In this document: positions 1 to 5,853 of the stretch, piece by piece
Layout of the letters: each line of letters starts with the position of its first letter
How positions within the stretch are numbered: position 1 is the stretch's first letter
NCBI GenBank assembly: GCA_031257455.1
Contig: JAIROQ010000005.1
Span: forward strand, 1-6,621
Length of the DNA stretch: 6,621 nt
DNA from: Prevotellaceae bacterium
GTDB taxonomy: Bacteria > Bacteroidota > Bacteroidia > Bacteroidales > UBA932
Direction of reading: 5' to 3'
Translations under genes and position numbers: made by a program
Notes under the pieces: generated by a model
What the model saw: the letters and a program-made list of their open reading frames with translations, nothing else
What the model was told of the DNA's origin: nothing
Database searches by the model: none

Positions 1-199
1 CAAAAGCGATGTAGCGCAACGCACGATGCACTCCACTGCCGCCGATGCGGCCACTGTAGCCCGCCGCGCCGGTGTAAAACGCCTGCTGCTCGGTCATTTC
101 TCCTCCCGTTATGGAAATAGGGAAAGTTTTTTGCAGGAAGCCTTGCCCATTTTCCCCCATACCCAAATAGCAGAAGAATTGCAGCGGATTAAAATGTAG
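1..199 (+). CDS. rnz: Ribonuclease Z, C-terminal end (partial)
   Basis: The 3' end of a gene that starts outside the window; the readable frame runs from base 2 to the TAG at 197-199 and gives 65 residues. RNase Z is a metallo-beta-lactamase-fold endonuclease that trims the 3' ends of tRNA precursors. The fragment holds the last two conserved histidine motifs: a histidine followed by ST and an AA pair (MHSTAADAA, residue 10 of the fragment) and the GHFSSRY motif (histidine at residue 32). Their spacing of 22 residues equals that of His247 and His269 in the Bacillus subtilis enzyme, where the latter is a zinc ligand. After the motif comes the usual tail of about 30 residues (SFLQEALPIFPHTQIAEEL). 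It runs convergently to rpiB, with an 80-base repeat-bearing gap between the stop codons. The family assignment is firm; the N-terminal zinc-binding HxHxDH motif is outside the window. Confidence 0.93.
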   Translation, partial: KSDVAQRTMHSTAADAATVARRAGVKRLLLGHFSSRYGNRESFLQEALPIFPHTQIAEELQRIKM

Positions 200-203
200 A
201 CAG

Positions 204-280
204 CGCGGTGGCGTCAGCTTAAATCTTTAAATTTTTAAATCTTTAAATTGACGCAAGCCAAATCTGTAAATCTGTAAAAC
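204..280. repeat. Intergenic repeat element with octamer tandem arrays, between convergent genes
   Basis: The gap between the rnz and rpiB stop codons is filled by a composite repeat. From 221 to 249 there are three 8-base units plus a partial one (AAATCTTT, AAATTTTT, AAATCTTT, AAATT). A core GACGCAAGCC follows at 250-259. Then come two exact copies of AAATCTGT (260-275), ending just before the rpiB stop codon. The AT-rich array is bracketed by a 6-bp inverted repeat, GCGTCA (211-216) and TGACGC (249-254). It could act as a bidirectional terminator for the two convergent genes, though no textbook stem with a U tract is present. The design matches the element at 6446-6518. Confidence 0.6.
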
Positions 281-714
281 TAACTCCCTGCTTCTATTTT
301 TTCGATGCGCCGTTGGTGGCGGCCGCCTTCAAAGGCGGTAGAGAGGAAGGTTTCCACGATTTTTTGCGCCGTTGCATTATCGATGAACCGCGCGGGCAGG
401 GAGCATACATTGGCGTCATTATGCGCCCGCGCCAACCGCGCAATCTCCGGTAGCCAGCAAAGGGCGGCGCGTATGCCGGGGTGGCGGTTCATGGTGATGC
501 TGATGCCATTTCCTGAGCCGCAGAGGGAAATGCCCGTTTGTACTTCTCCCTTCAACAGGGCTGCTGCCAACGGATGCGCTACATCGGGATAATCCATGCT
601 GTCGCACGAATAAGCGCCGAAATCGCGCAACTCATGGCCTTGCGCTTCGAGGCGCTTTTTCAGAAAGGCTTTCATTTCAACGCCTGCATGGTCTGCCGCT
701 ATACCGATAAGCAT
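280..714 (-). CDS. rpiB: Ribose-5-phosphate isomerase B (RpiB/LacAB family)
   Basis: A cytoplasmic sugar-phosphate isomerase that interconverts ribose 5-phosphate and ribulose 5-phosphate in the non-oxidative pentose phosphate pathway. The 144 residues are the normal family length (149 in E. coli). The N-terminus has the DHAG phosphate-binding motif (residues 8-11), then SMDYPD (39-44) and the active-site loop CGSGNGISI (65-73), whose Cys65 corresponds to the catalytic base Cys66 of E. coli RpiB. HND at 98-100 is the conserved active-site histidine segment, and GRHQRRIEKI at 131-140 carries the C-terminal phosphate-binding arginines. The ATG at 712-714 is the only start that gives the canonical N-terminus. 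It begins 12 bases after the porV-like stop codon, so it is probably translated from the same transcript. The leader is A/T-rich with no clear Shine-Dalgarno sequence, which is usual in this phylum. The stop codon abuts an intergenic repeat. No key residue is missing. Confidence 0.97.
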   Translation of the reverse strand: MLIGIAADHAGVEMKAFLKKRLEAQGHELRDFGAYSCDSMDYPDVAHPLAAALLKGEVQTGISLCGSGNGISITMNRHPGIRAALCWLPEIARLARAHNDANVCSLPARFIDNATAQKIVETFLSTAFEGGRHQRRIEKIEAGS

Positions 715-726
715 GGGATTTTTTAT

Positions 727-1767
727 TTAGAAAGCATATTGTATGCCGATACGGACGGTGTTGGTGAGCGCCTCATTGGCATGGGTACTCATGAGATAGG
801 ACGCGTCCAGCGAAAATTGATACCACTTTGCGCCCAGTCCCGCCGAGAAATAAGAGCCGAGCGCATAATCTTTATCGCCCAAGTGGTAGCCGGCACGCGC
901 GAAAAAACGTTCCATAAAAGAATATTCCAACGCCCCGGACACGCCCCATTCCCTGATGTTATTGCCAAATGCGGCAAAGAAGCCGCTGAATACGGTTTTT
1001 GTCTGGTCTTTCGGAACCAGCGGTTTATTTATGTCCAGCCCAATCGCCAGCTGGTGTTGCGGCAGGAGAAGCCACGAATAGCGAAAGCCGATATTCATCG
1101 CCATCGGAAGGTATCGTTTCGTACTGCCTTCCGTTACTTTCATGCCCATATTTTTCAGGCTTAACCCCAATGCAAACTCATTCGTTTTCTTCGATGGATA
1201 GCGGAAGTAAAAACCTATATCGCCTGCCAGTGCGCCGGTATTGGATAATCCGTTCACGGCGGCGTTTTCAGAATTAAAATCGGACGCAATATAACGCAAC
1301 GCCAATCCCAGCGAAATATATTTCCCCCACGTATGGGAATAACCAAGGTCAAAGGAATAACGGGCGCGAACCAGTGAGCCGTCCGCATTTTCCGGCGCAT
1401 CCCTGACGGTAGCGTTTCCGTCCGAGAGATAGCGCACGGACGCGCTAATCGCCTGTTGCCCGATTTTGTAAAAACCCGCCAGATAAAAAAGCGGCGAAGA
1501 AAATTGATTTATCCGCAATGCCCACGGCGTATAGGAAAGCCCTACTGCGCCGGTATCTTTTGAGAAAGCATATTTGGCGAGGTTCCAGTGTTGCGAAAAT
1601 ACATCGGGCGATGTAGCCACGCCCATATCCGCCATGCCTGCCGCCCGCGCATCGGGAGCTATTACTTCCTGCAACGCCGGATTGTTATAGTACTGCGCGA
1701 AGAGGGCAGGGGAAAAGGCCATTCCGAAAAAAGCGATAATAATTATTCTTTTTGAAAATATATTCAT
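727..1767 (-). CDS. porV: PorV-family outer-membrane protein of the type IX secretion system
   Basis: A 346-residue outer-membrane beta-barrel. In characterised Bacteroidota, PorV collects cargo from the SprA/Sov translocon and carries it to the PorU sortase by binding the cargo's C-terminal domain. The signal peptide spans residues 1-24, with hydrophobic IIIIAFFGMAF and cleavage predicted at ALFA/QYY. The mature N-terminus has the family signature IAPDARAAGMADMGVATSPD (36-55), followed by the LAKYAF and SYTPWAL segments and QAISASVRYLSDG. The rest shows alternating amphipathic strands and ends in YAF, a barrel-type terminal aromatic. It is shorter than P. gingivalis PorV (about 390 residues), so some extracellular loops are probably trimmed. 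The start is fixed by the signal peptide and lies 18 bases after the T9SS cargo stop codon. In many genomes porV follows porU; here it sits between a T9SS cargo gene and rpiB, so it may be a PorV paralogue rather than the sole PorV. Family membership is strong; orthology is less certain. Confidence 0.88.
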   Translation of the reverse strand: MNIFSKRIIIIAFFGMAFSPALFAQYYNNPALQEVIAPDARAAGMADMGVATSPDVFSQHWNLAKYAFSKDTGAVGLSYTPWALRINQFSSPLFYLAGFYKIGQQAISASVRYLSDGNATVRDAPENADGSLVRARYSFDLGYSHTWGKYISLGLALRYIASDFNSENAAVNGLSNTGALAGDIGFYFRYPSKKTNEFALGLSLKNMGMKVTEGSTKRYLPMAMNIGFRYSWLLLPQHQLAIGLDINKPLVPKDQTKTVFSGFFAAFGNNIREWGVSGALEYSFMERFFARAGYHLGDKDYALGSYFSAGLGAKWYQFSLDASYLMSTHANEALTNTVRIGIQYAF

Positions 1768-1785
1768 AATTTACCGGTAAAAAGT

Positions 1786-2511
1786 TTACAGTTTAATCAT
1801 GCGCCCCGATTTGTTGCCGATACCGTCAATAGTCAGGCGGTACAGGTAAGTTCCCGCCGGCAGGGACGACAAATTAACGGAACGGAAATAATGCCCCGCC
1901 GCAACGTATGTGTTTTCAAACAGGGTCATCACCCGTTGCCCCGATAAGGAATAAATTCGTAAAGCGCCTTGCCCGCTTACAGGGACAATGTAATCAAGAG
2001 TGGTAACAAATTGCGTTGTTTCCGTAACAGGGTTTGGATAATTGATGATGGTAACTTCCGTCTCGCCGGGTTTCAGCGCGTTCCGGTCGATGATGTAAAC
2101 GGGCAACGTAAGGACGGAAGAAGCATGTCCGGGAATTGTATCGAAAGCGGTGAAGGAAACAGTATAATTGCCGTCCACATCGCCGGTATGCGCATCATCG
2201 CCCGGCAGTAGCCGGAATGTAGCGGTGCCGGCGCCGTCCGGGCTGATGAAATGCATCCATGAACTCACCAGGCCGGTAGCCGAAATAAACGCGACATCGC
2301 CGCCGGTAGCGCCTTTGGCGTAGATTTCAACGGAACAGGTCTCGCCTTCCGTTAATGTCAGCGTACCCGGACTTGTCAGGTTTAATTCCGTTCGTATGCC
2401 GTCTTTTTCCACAAGCAACTTTTCAAACGCCGGCGACTGGGCGATTGCCGCCTGCCGGCATCCCATAAATAACGCGGTAAATAAAACTATCGGGAGTATT
2501 ATTTTTTTCAT
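1786..2511 (-). CDS. Secreted protein with Ig-like domain and T9SS type A sorting domain
   Basis: A 241-residue exported protein of unknown specific function. The signal sequence is MKKIILPIVLFTALFMGC followed by RQAAIAQ. Signal peptidase I cleavage after Ala24 (AIA/Q) looks best; Cys18 sits in a poor lipobox (FMGC), so a lipoprotein is possible but less likely. Residues about 30-140 form a beta-rich region with TLTEGETCSVEIYAKG and DGNYTVSFTAFD, which resembles cadherin- or putative-Ig-type domains. Residues about 153-241 are a clear type A C-terminal domain of the type IX system: YPNPV (158-162), LRIYSLSGQRV (184-194), LPAGTYLYRL (217-226) and RMIKL at the end. Such domains direct passage through the outer membrane and are then usually removed by PorU during surface anchoring. 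The PorV-like gene lies immediately downstream, 18 bases away; since PorV binds exactly this domain type, a functional pairing is plausible but inferred. Confidence 0.9.
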   Translation of the reverse strand: MKKIILPIVLFTALFMGCRQAAIAQSPAFEKLLVEKDGIRTELNLTSPGTLTLTEGETCSVEIYAKGATGGDVAFISATGLVSSWMHFISPDGAGTATFRLLPGDDAHTGDVDGNYTVSFTAFDTIPGHASSVLTLPVYIIDRNALKPGETEVTIINYPNPVTETTQFVTTLDYIVPVSGQGALRIYSLSGQRVMTLFENTYVAAGHYFRSVNLSSLPAGTYLYRLTIDGIGNKSGRMIKL

Positions 2512-2520
2512 ATTTTATTA

Positions 2521-2588
2521 ATTCGTGTAATCCGTACTAAATTCGTGTAATCTGTGTGCTCAAAATTCGTGTAATCTGTGTGCTCAAA
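2521..2588. repeat. 24-bp tandem repeat overlapping the asnS stop codon
   Basis: Two perfect adjacent copies of a 24-base unit (2541-2564 and 2565-2588), each starting ATTCGTGTAATCTG and ending GTGCTCAAA. They are preceded by a diverged 20-base copy at 2521-2540 (ATTCGTGTAATCCGTACTAA). The array fills almost the whole gap between asnS and the T9SS cargo gene, and the last unit contains the TGA stop of asnS (2584-2586 on the minus strand). The unit has internal near-repeats of about 9 bases (ATTCGTGTA, ATCTGTGTG) and shares AATCTGT with the array at 260-275. No promoter of the TAnnTTTG type is visible in the gap, so the cargo gene probably depends on read-through from asnS. Confidence 0.85.
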
Positions 2589-3975
2589 ATGCTGCATTCT
2601 TTGGCGTGCGCGGGAAGGGAATTACATCGCGGATATTCGCCATGCCGGTAACGAACAGTAACAGCCGTTCAAAACCCAGTCCGAAGCCGCTATGTTCCGC
2701 CGTTCCGAAGCGGCGCGTATCAAGATACCACCACAAATTTTCCGTGTCCATACCTGTTTCGGCTATTCGCGCCAACAGTTTTTCCCGGTTTTCTTCGCGC
2801 TGCGAACCGCCGATTATTTCACCGATTTTCGGGAACAGCACATCCATTGCGCGGACGGTCTTACCATCGGCGTTTTGCTTCATGTAAAAGGCTTTTATTT
2901 CTTTTGGATAATCTGTAAGAATGACCGGTTTTTTGAAATGCGTTTCGACTAAATACCGTTCGTGTTCGCTCTGTAAATCCACGCCCCAGTGGACGGGAAA
3001 TTCAAATCGTTGCCCCGATTGCTCCAGAATAGCTATCCCCTCGGTGTAGGTTAATCGCACGAACCCGGTTTGTACCACGCCCTGCAAGCGTTCTATCAGG
3101 TCTTTGTCGTACATGTCGTTCAGGAATTTCAAATCATCTGCGCAATGCTCCAGTGCATACCGCACAAGGTATTTGATAAAATCTTCGGCAAGGTTCATGT
3201 TGTCGTGGATATCATAGAACGCCATTTCCGGTTCAATCATCCAGAATTCGGCGAGGTGTCGCGGCGTATTGCTGTTTTCTGCGCGGAATGTGGGGCCGAA
3301 CGTATAGACTTCCCCCAGCGCCATGGCGCCCAGTTCGCCTTCGAGTTGCCCGCTGACGGTAAGGCAGGTTTGCTGCCCGAAAAAATCCTGCGTATAATCA
3401 ATTTCTTTCCGGTCGTTGCGCGGCGGGTTCTGCAAATCGAGCGTGGTAACCTGAAACATCGCCCCTGCGCCTTCCGCATCGGAAGCCGTGATAAGCGGCG
3501 TATGCAAATACACAAAGCCTTTTTCATTAAAATAATGATGAATGGCAAACGCCATGGCATGCCGGATGCGCAATACCGCGCCGAATGTATTGGTACGCGG
3601 GCGCAGGTGCGCTATCTCGCGCAAAAATTCCAGCGTATGGCCTTTCTTTTGCAAGGGATAAGTTTCATCGGAGACGCCGTATATTTCTATTTCCTTTGCC
3701 TGAATTTCTACCGGCTGGCCGCTGCCCTGCGAGGCGGTTAATTGGCCGGTAACGCGCAAACAGGCGCCGGTAGTTACCGGTTTCAGTTGCTCTTCGGTAA
3801 ACAGGCGCATATCGGCTACTACCTGTATAGTATGAATAGTCGAACCGTCATTCAGCGCAATGAAAGCGACATTTTTATTTCCGCGCTTGGTGCGCACCCA
3901 GCCTTTTACGGTTACTTCCGTGCCTGTAGCGCTTTTCAGCAGTTCGGCAATTTTTGTTCTTCCCGGCGTTTTCAT
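2584..3975 (-). CDS. asnS: Asparaginyl-tRNA synthetase
   Basis: A cytoplasmic class IIb aminoacyl-tRNA synthetase that charges tRNA-Asn with asparagine using ATP; it acts as a dimer. The 463 residues match the family (466 in E. coli). Residues about 20-100 are the N-terminal OB-fold anticodon-binding domain ([19 protein letters not shown]). The catalytic core carries motif 1 around 150-162 ([13 protein letters not shown]), the [14 protein letters not shown] segment typical of AsnRS, motif 2 at about 230-250 ([20 protein letters not shown]) and motif 3 at about 430-444 ([15 protein letters not shown]). The terminus [16 protein letters not shown] is canonical, so the stop codon is at the expected place even though it lies in a tandem repeat. 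The ATG at 3973-3975 gives the usual N-terminus ahead of TKIAELL. A TATTTTTG promoter box lies 48 bases upstream. It heads the minus-strand run that includes the secretion genes and rpiB. Presence of asnS implies direct Asn-tRNA charging. Confidence 0.98.
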   Translation of the reverse strand: MKTPGRTKIAELLKSATGTEVTVKGWVRTKRGNKNVAFIALNDGSTIHTIQVVADMRLFTEEQLKPVTTGACLRVTGQLTASQGSGQPVEIQAKEIEIYGVSDETYPLQKKGHTLEFLREIAHLRPRTNTFGAVLRIRHAMAFAIHHYFNEKGFVYLHTPLITASDAEGAGAMFQVTTLDLQNPPRNDRKEIDYTQDFFGQQTCLTVSGQLEGELGAMALGEVYTFGPTFRAENSNTPRHLAEFWMIEPEMAFYDIHDNMNLAEDFIKYLVRYALEHCADDLKFLNDMYDKDLIERLQGVVQTGFVRLTYTEGIAILEQSGQRFEFPVHWGVDLQSEHERYLVETHFKKPVILTDYPKEIKAFYMKQNADGKTVRAMDVLFPKIGEIIGGSQREENREKLLARIAETGMDTENLWWYLDTRRFGTAEHSGFGLGFERLLLFVTGMANIRDVIPFPRTPKNAAF

Positions 3976-4022
3976 TGGATTGTATGGATTTGCTTCTATA
4001 TTTGTATTTCGTAAATGGTCAG

Positions 4023-4055
4023 CAAAAATACGAAAATTATTTTACTTGCGGGAAA
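4023..4055 (-). promoter_or_regulatory. Putative Bacteroidota promoter for asnS
   Basis: On the minus strand the sequence TATTTTTG (complement at 4023-4030) fits the Bacteroidota -7 consensus TAnnTTTG. It would put transcription start near 4016 and give a leader of about 40 bases before the asnS ATG. The -33 match is poor: only TTTC at 4052-4055, 21 bases upstream of the -7 box. Confidence 0.5.
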
Positions 4056-4171
4056 TATCGTTTATAATAATGGATGTAAAATATAATTAGCATCTGTGTG
4101 AAATCGGTTGAGCAAACTAATTTGTATTTATAGAATTTGGCTTTAATAAGATTGCGCGTTGAAACCCTAAT

Positions 4172-4215
4172 GACGGCAAGCCATGCAGCGGCTAACGCTG
4201 TTTCATTGTAGCGTT
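4172..4215 (-). repeat. GC-rich inverted repeats downstream of the 4249-5229 gene, possible terminator
   Basis: Two overlapping small dyads lie 34-65 bases beyond the stop codon of the secreted protein gene: CAGCG (4186-4190) with CGCTG (4196-4200), and AACGCT (4194-4199) with AGCGTT (4210-4215). They are mutually exclusive. On the minus strand they are followed by GGCTTGCCGTCA, which shares GGCTTGC with the elements after rpiB and after the DUF4491 gene. No long U tract follows on the minus strand, so termination is a guess. The rest of the 3976-4248 gap shows nothing beyond the asnS promoter box. Confidence 0.35.
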
Positions 4216-4248
4216 CCTTTCAGTATTATTTTTATATGGTTTTATACT

Positions 4249-5229
4249 CTAATTCCGCACACACCGCACTTTGATATAACCTGATCTCTGAAAATCACCC
4301 CATGTATTGTCTTGCCAGCGTATAGTATTTGGGGCGTAACTAAACGAAATATAGCGTGGCCACGTAGCATTTGATCCGGCCACTATTAATTCACGTTTAT
4401 AAGGGCCTTCATCTATAAGACCTAGTGTGGCGTGGTTTCTAGCCACACATTTCCCTTCTTCATCATCAGGGTAACGCCAACCCGAGGGACACAGATAATC
4501 TTCACCGCCAAACGAATTAATGATGCCTTGATTACTATTTTTAATTTCGAAGCCACAGGCAGTAAGAGTAGAAGCATCATCAGCAATTAAATCTCGGCAA
4601 TAATTGCCGATAGCAGTTAAGCCGGAACAACAACCGATAGTCCCCACAGCCTCATCTCTCAAACTACACCTATATCCGGGACATTGGGTAGCACCGGTTA
4701 TAGAACTTATTCTCTCCACAGAATAGGTACTGCTATTTACAGTAGATGCACCATTGATGACGAATGGTTTTGTCCCTTTTAACGTATAAGTTCCGTTGGA
4801 ATAACTTCCACTGGTAATTTGGGCAGTCGGCGGACAGTCGGAAGCATAAGTGCACCAATTAAATTTGGCAGGGGCATTGGTCAATTGTACTGTAAGCGTA
4901 GCGCTGTAATTGGTTGAGGCGCTACCTTCCAGCCAAAAACCATTCCGGTTGCTGCCGTCATACGATATGCCGGTAGTCGGTGAAATCGTTCCGACAGTAG
5001 CGCGTGTCCACGTGTTACCGGAAATGGTGTTGTTGCTGTTTACGGTAATGTAATCTATCCACACCCATACTTTGGAAAGGTGCGTAGCATCCCGTGAGCC
5101 GGCATTCCACCACACGCGGAAAGACACGGTTTTATTCACATAATTTGCGCCGGTAGGCTCTACATGCGTTACTTGTGCGCTTGTTGCAACACTTGCAAAC
5201 ATTGCGAGAAAGAAAAATGTTGTTCTCAT
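4249..5229 (-). CDS. Secreted cysteine-rich protein with fib_succ_major-like C-terminus
   Basis: A 326-residue exported protein of unknown function. Residues 1-18 are a signal peptide (TFFFLAMFASVATSA/Q). The first half is beta-rich (VEPTGANYVNKTVSFRVWWNAG, split here as VEPTGANY then VSFRVWW; VWVWIDY at 54-60; TLTVQLTNAPAKFNWC), a pattern I associate with N-terminal domains of secreted Bacteroidales proteins. The second half has eleven cysteines in all with the first half (126, 132, 183, 188, 200, 201, 211, 225, 247, 261, 323), which suggests disulfides outside the cytoplasm. CPSGWRYPDDEEGKC (247-261) and the terminal SGYIKVRCVRN resemble the start and end of the Fibrobacter succinogenes major paralogous domain, though the middle WSS-type segment is not recognisable. 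There is no T9SS sorting domain. The gene stands alone, with a 150-base A/T-rich leader containing a perfect inverted repeat and, further up, a candidate structured RNA. Signal peptide is certain; domain call is moderate. Confidence 0.78.
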   Translation of the reverse strand: MRTTFFFLAMFASVATSAQVTHVEPTGANYVNKTVSFRVWWNAGSRDATHLSKVWVWIDYITVNSNNTISGNTWTRATVGTISPTTGISYDGSNRNGFWLEGSASTNYSATLTVQLTNAPAKFNWCTYASDCPPTAQITSGSYSNGTYTLKGTKPFVINGASTVNSSTYSVERISSITGATQCPGYRCSLRDEAVGTIGCCSGLTAIGNYCRDLIADDASTLTACGFEIKNSNQGIINSFGGEDYLCPSGWRYPDDEEGKCVARNHATLGLIDEGPYKRELIVAGSNATWPRYISFSYAPNTIRWQDNTWGDFQRSGYIKVRCVRN

Positions 5230-5266
5230 GATTTTTTATTTTTTATTGTTTTTATTTTGTAGTTTT

Positions 5267-5309
5267 GGGGTTGTTTCCAAACACAAACTTTTTCTTATAA
5301 AACAACCCC
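5267..5309 (-). repeat. Perfect 10-bp inverted repeat in the leader of the secreted protein gene
   Basis: GGGGTTGTTT (5267-5276) and AAACAACCCC (5300-5309) are exact reverse complements around a 23-base A/T-rich spacer. The repeat lies 38-80 bases upstream of the ATG at 5227-5229. It is not followed by a U tract on either strand, so it is not an ordinary terminator. It could be an operator or a 5' UTR hairpin. The flanking bases down to the start codon are almost pure A/T. No good TAnnTTTG box is visible nearby on the minus strand (closest TGTGTTTG inside the loop). Confidence 0.6.
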
Positions 5310-5368
5310 TCGCTACGATTTTTATTCGCTGCCAATTTGTACAACTTTTGTCCGTTTGTCAATATTTT

Positions 5369-5453
5369 TAAAAAGCAAAATAAAACGTGAATTGATATCG
5401 ACTCTCGAAGAGGTACTGACAACCTGAACAGAAAGCCGATATCAACTCACGTT
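5369..5453 (-). terminator. Long-stem intrinsic terminator, minus strand
   Basis: Arms at 5384-5400 (AACGTGAATTGATATCG) and 5437-5453 pair over 17 positions. In minus-strand RNA all 17 pair, one as a G-U wobble; in plus-strand RNA the same position would be an A-C mismatch. On the minus strand the stem is followed directly by TTATTTTGCTTTTT, a U-rich tail; on the plus strand what follows is GAAATATACGG. Both facts favour the minus strand. The 36-base loop contains a nested CTCT-TCG-AGAG hairpin. The loop is large for a simple terminator, so the stem probably has another role too. Confidence 0.6.
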
Positions 5454-5560
5454 GAAATATACGGCTTAGTTCTAGTCTGTTCAAAAATTGTCAGTTTCCT
5501 CCGACTTGAACAAAAGCCATTGAAATATTATTCAATTCTGATAAATAAAGAACATCAATA
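5375..5560 (-). ncRNA. Candidate structured RNA with own promoter and terminator (unrecognised)
   Basis: A transcript of about 185 bases is predicted on the minus strand between a perfect promoter (box at 5567-5597) and the terminator-like stem at 5384-5453. No open reading frame of note lies in it. Reading the minus strand 5' to 3': a GGCTT (5518-5514) can close with AAGCC (5467-5463), enclosing a hairpin GTTCAAGTC / GAC...TTGAAC whose loop shows GGAGGAAA. Then comes the 17-bp stem. The segment CTGACAATTTTTGAACAG (5494-5477) is complementary to CTGTTCAGGTTGTCAG (5431-5416) in the loop of that stem, so a pseudoknot or alternative fold is possible. A second GGCTT at 5437-5433 can compete for the same AAGCC. 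I do not recognise the RNA; 6S-like, leader-attenuator and mobile-element RNA are all open. It could also be an untranslated leader of the 4249-5229 gene. Confidence 0.45.
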
Positions 5561-5566
5561 ACGACG

Positions 5567-5597
5567 CAAATATAAAACAATATTTTTTATCTACAAA
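5567..5597 (-). promoter_or_regulatory. Perfect Bacteroidota promoter for the candidate RNA
   Basis: On the minus strand TTTG (complement at 5594-5597) is followed after exactly 19 bases by TATATTTG (complement at 5567-5574). This matches the -33 TTTG and -7 TAnnTTTG consensus without a mismatch. Transcription would start near 5560 and head towards the terminator stem and the secreted protein gene. It lies just beyond the stop codon of the IS30 transposase remnant. The -33 box is part of a small palindrome CAAAC-A-GTTTG (5594-5604). Confidence 0.65.
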
Positions 5598-5628
5598 CAG
5601 TTTGCGATTTTTTTCTTATCGCGTAGAT

Positions 5629-5745
5629 TCAAGTACCAAATGCAACGGGAACATAATTCGAAGCAGTAGCAAATACTTTCCACAGTACCTCAAAGTTAAG
5701 TGATTTTCTTGGTCTGCGATTAATTTTATATTGAAGATGTAATAT
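5629..5745 (-). pseudogene. IS30-family transposase, C-terminal remnant
   Basis: The minus-strand frame from 5745 to the TGA at 5629-5631 gives 38 residues, containing QYKINRRPRKSLNFEV and ending in VAFGT. This matches the end of IS30-family DDE transposases, where a N-[NR]-RPRK-[ST]-L segment just follows the catalytic glutamate region and the protein ends a few dozen residues later. An in-frame TGA (5746-5748) closes the frame upstream, and the neighbouring frame holds only scraps, so the catalytic domain is gone. No start codon and no intact inverted repeat pair is seen. Just past the stop, CTAC plus GCGAT (5591-5608) and ATCGC plus GTAG (5618-5626) form an interrupted dyad that may be a decayed element end. 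Family recognition rests on one short motif and the terminal residues. Confidence 0.68.
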
Positions 5746-5789
5746 TCAGATATTTAAACAATGAATACAAAAAAATATGTAAATCCGTA

Positions 5790-5810
5790 AAAATGGTTTC
5801 TTGCCATTTT
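5790..5810. promoter_or_regulatory. Operator-like dyad over the toxin-antitoxin promoter
   Basis: AAAATGG (5790-5796) and CCATTTT (5804-5810) form a perfect 7-bp inverted repeat with a 7-base spacer that contains the TTG of the -33 box. Type II antitoxins commonly repress their own promoter through such dyads. A related half-site, AATGGCAA at 5853-5860, overlaps the antitoxin start codon and is the reverse complement of TTGCCATT (5801-5808). Confidence 0.5.
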
Positions 5811-5831
5811 AGAAAATTAGTAGTATTTTTG
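5801..5831 (+). promoter_or_regulatory. Promoter of the toxin-antitoxin operon
   Basis: TTG (5801-5803), then a 20-base spacer, then TATTTTTG (5824-5831), fits the Bacteroidota -33/-7 promoter pattern. The predicted start near 5838 leaves a short leader of about 16 bases before the antitoxin ATG at 5854. No clear Shine-Dalgarno sequence is present. Confidence 0.65.
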
Positions 5832-5853
5832 CGATACTTAAACACCAGCAGCA

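Noticed and set aside
305..1164. Plus-strand open frames of 95, 208 and 92 codons over rpiB and the porV-like gene
   Set aside because: They are antisense to two confidently recognised genes, have no recognisable motifs and overlap each other.
2521..2588. Short CRISPR array
   Set aside because: The 24-base units are directly adjacent with no spacers, and no cas genes are in the window.
3070..3741. Plus-strand frame of 223 codons
   Set aside because: It is wholly antisense to asnS, whose class II motifs lie in the minus frame; the plus frame shows no family features.
4186..4215. Integron attC-like site (GCGTTAGCC)
   Set aside because: The bases after GTT do not fit GTTRRRY, no matching partner box is found and no integrase is present.
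4249..5229. Variable protein of a diversity-generating retroelement
   Set aside because: The C-terminal fold type made this worth considering, but there is no reverse transcriptase and no template-repeat copy of its 3' end within the window.
5384..5494. tracrRNA or retron RNA
   Set aside because: Complementary segments fit superficially, but no Cas9, CRISPR repeat or reverse transcriptase gene is nearby.
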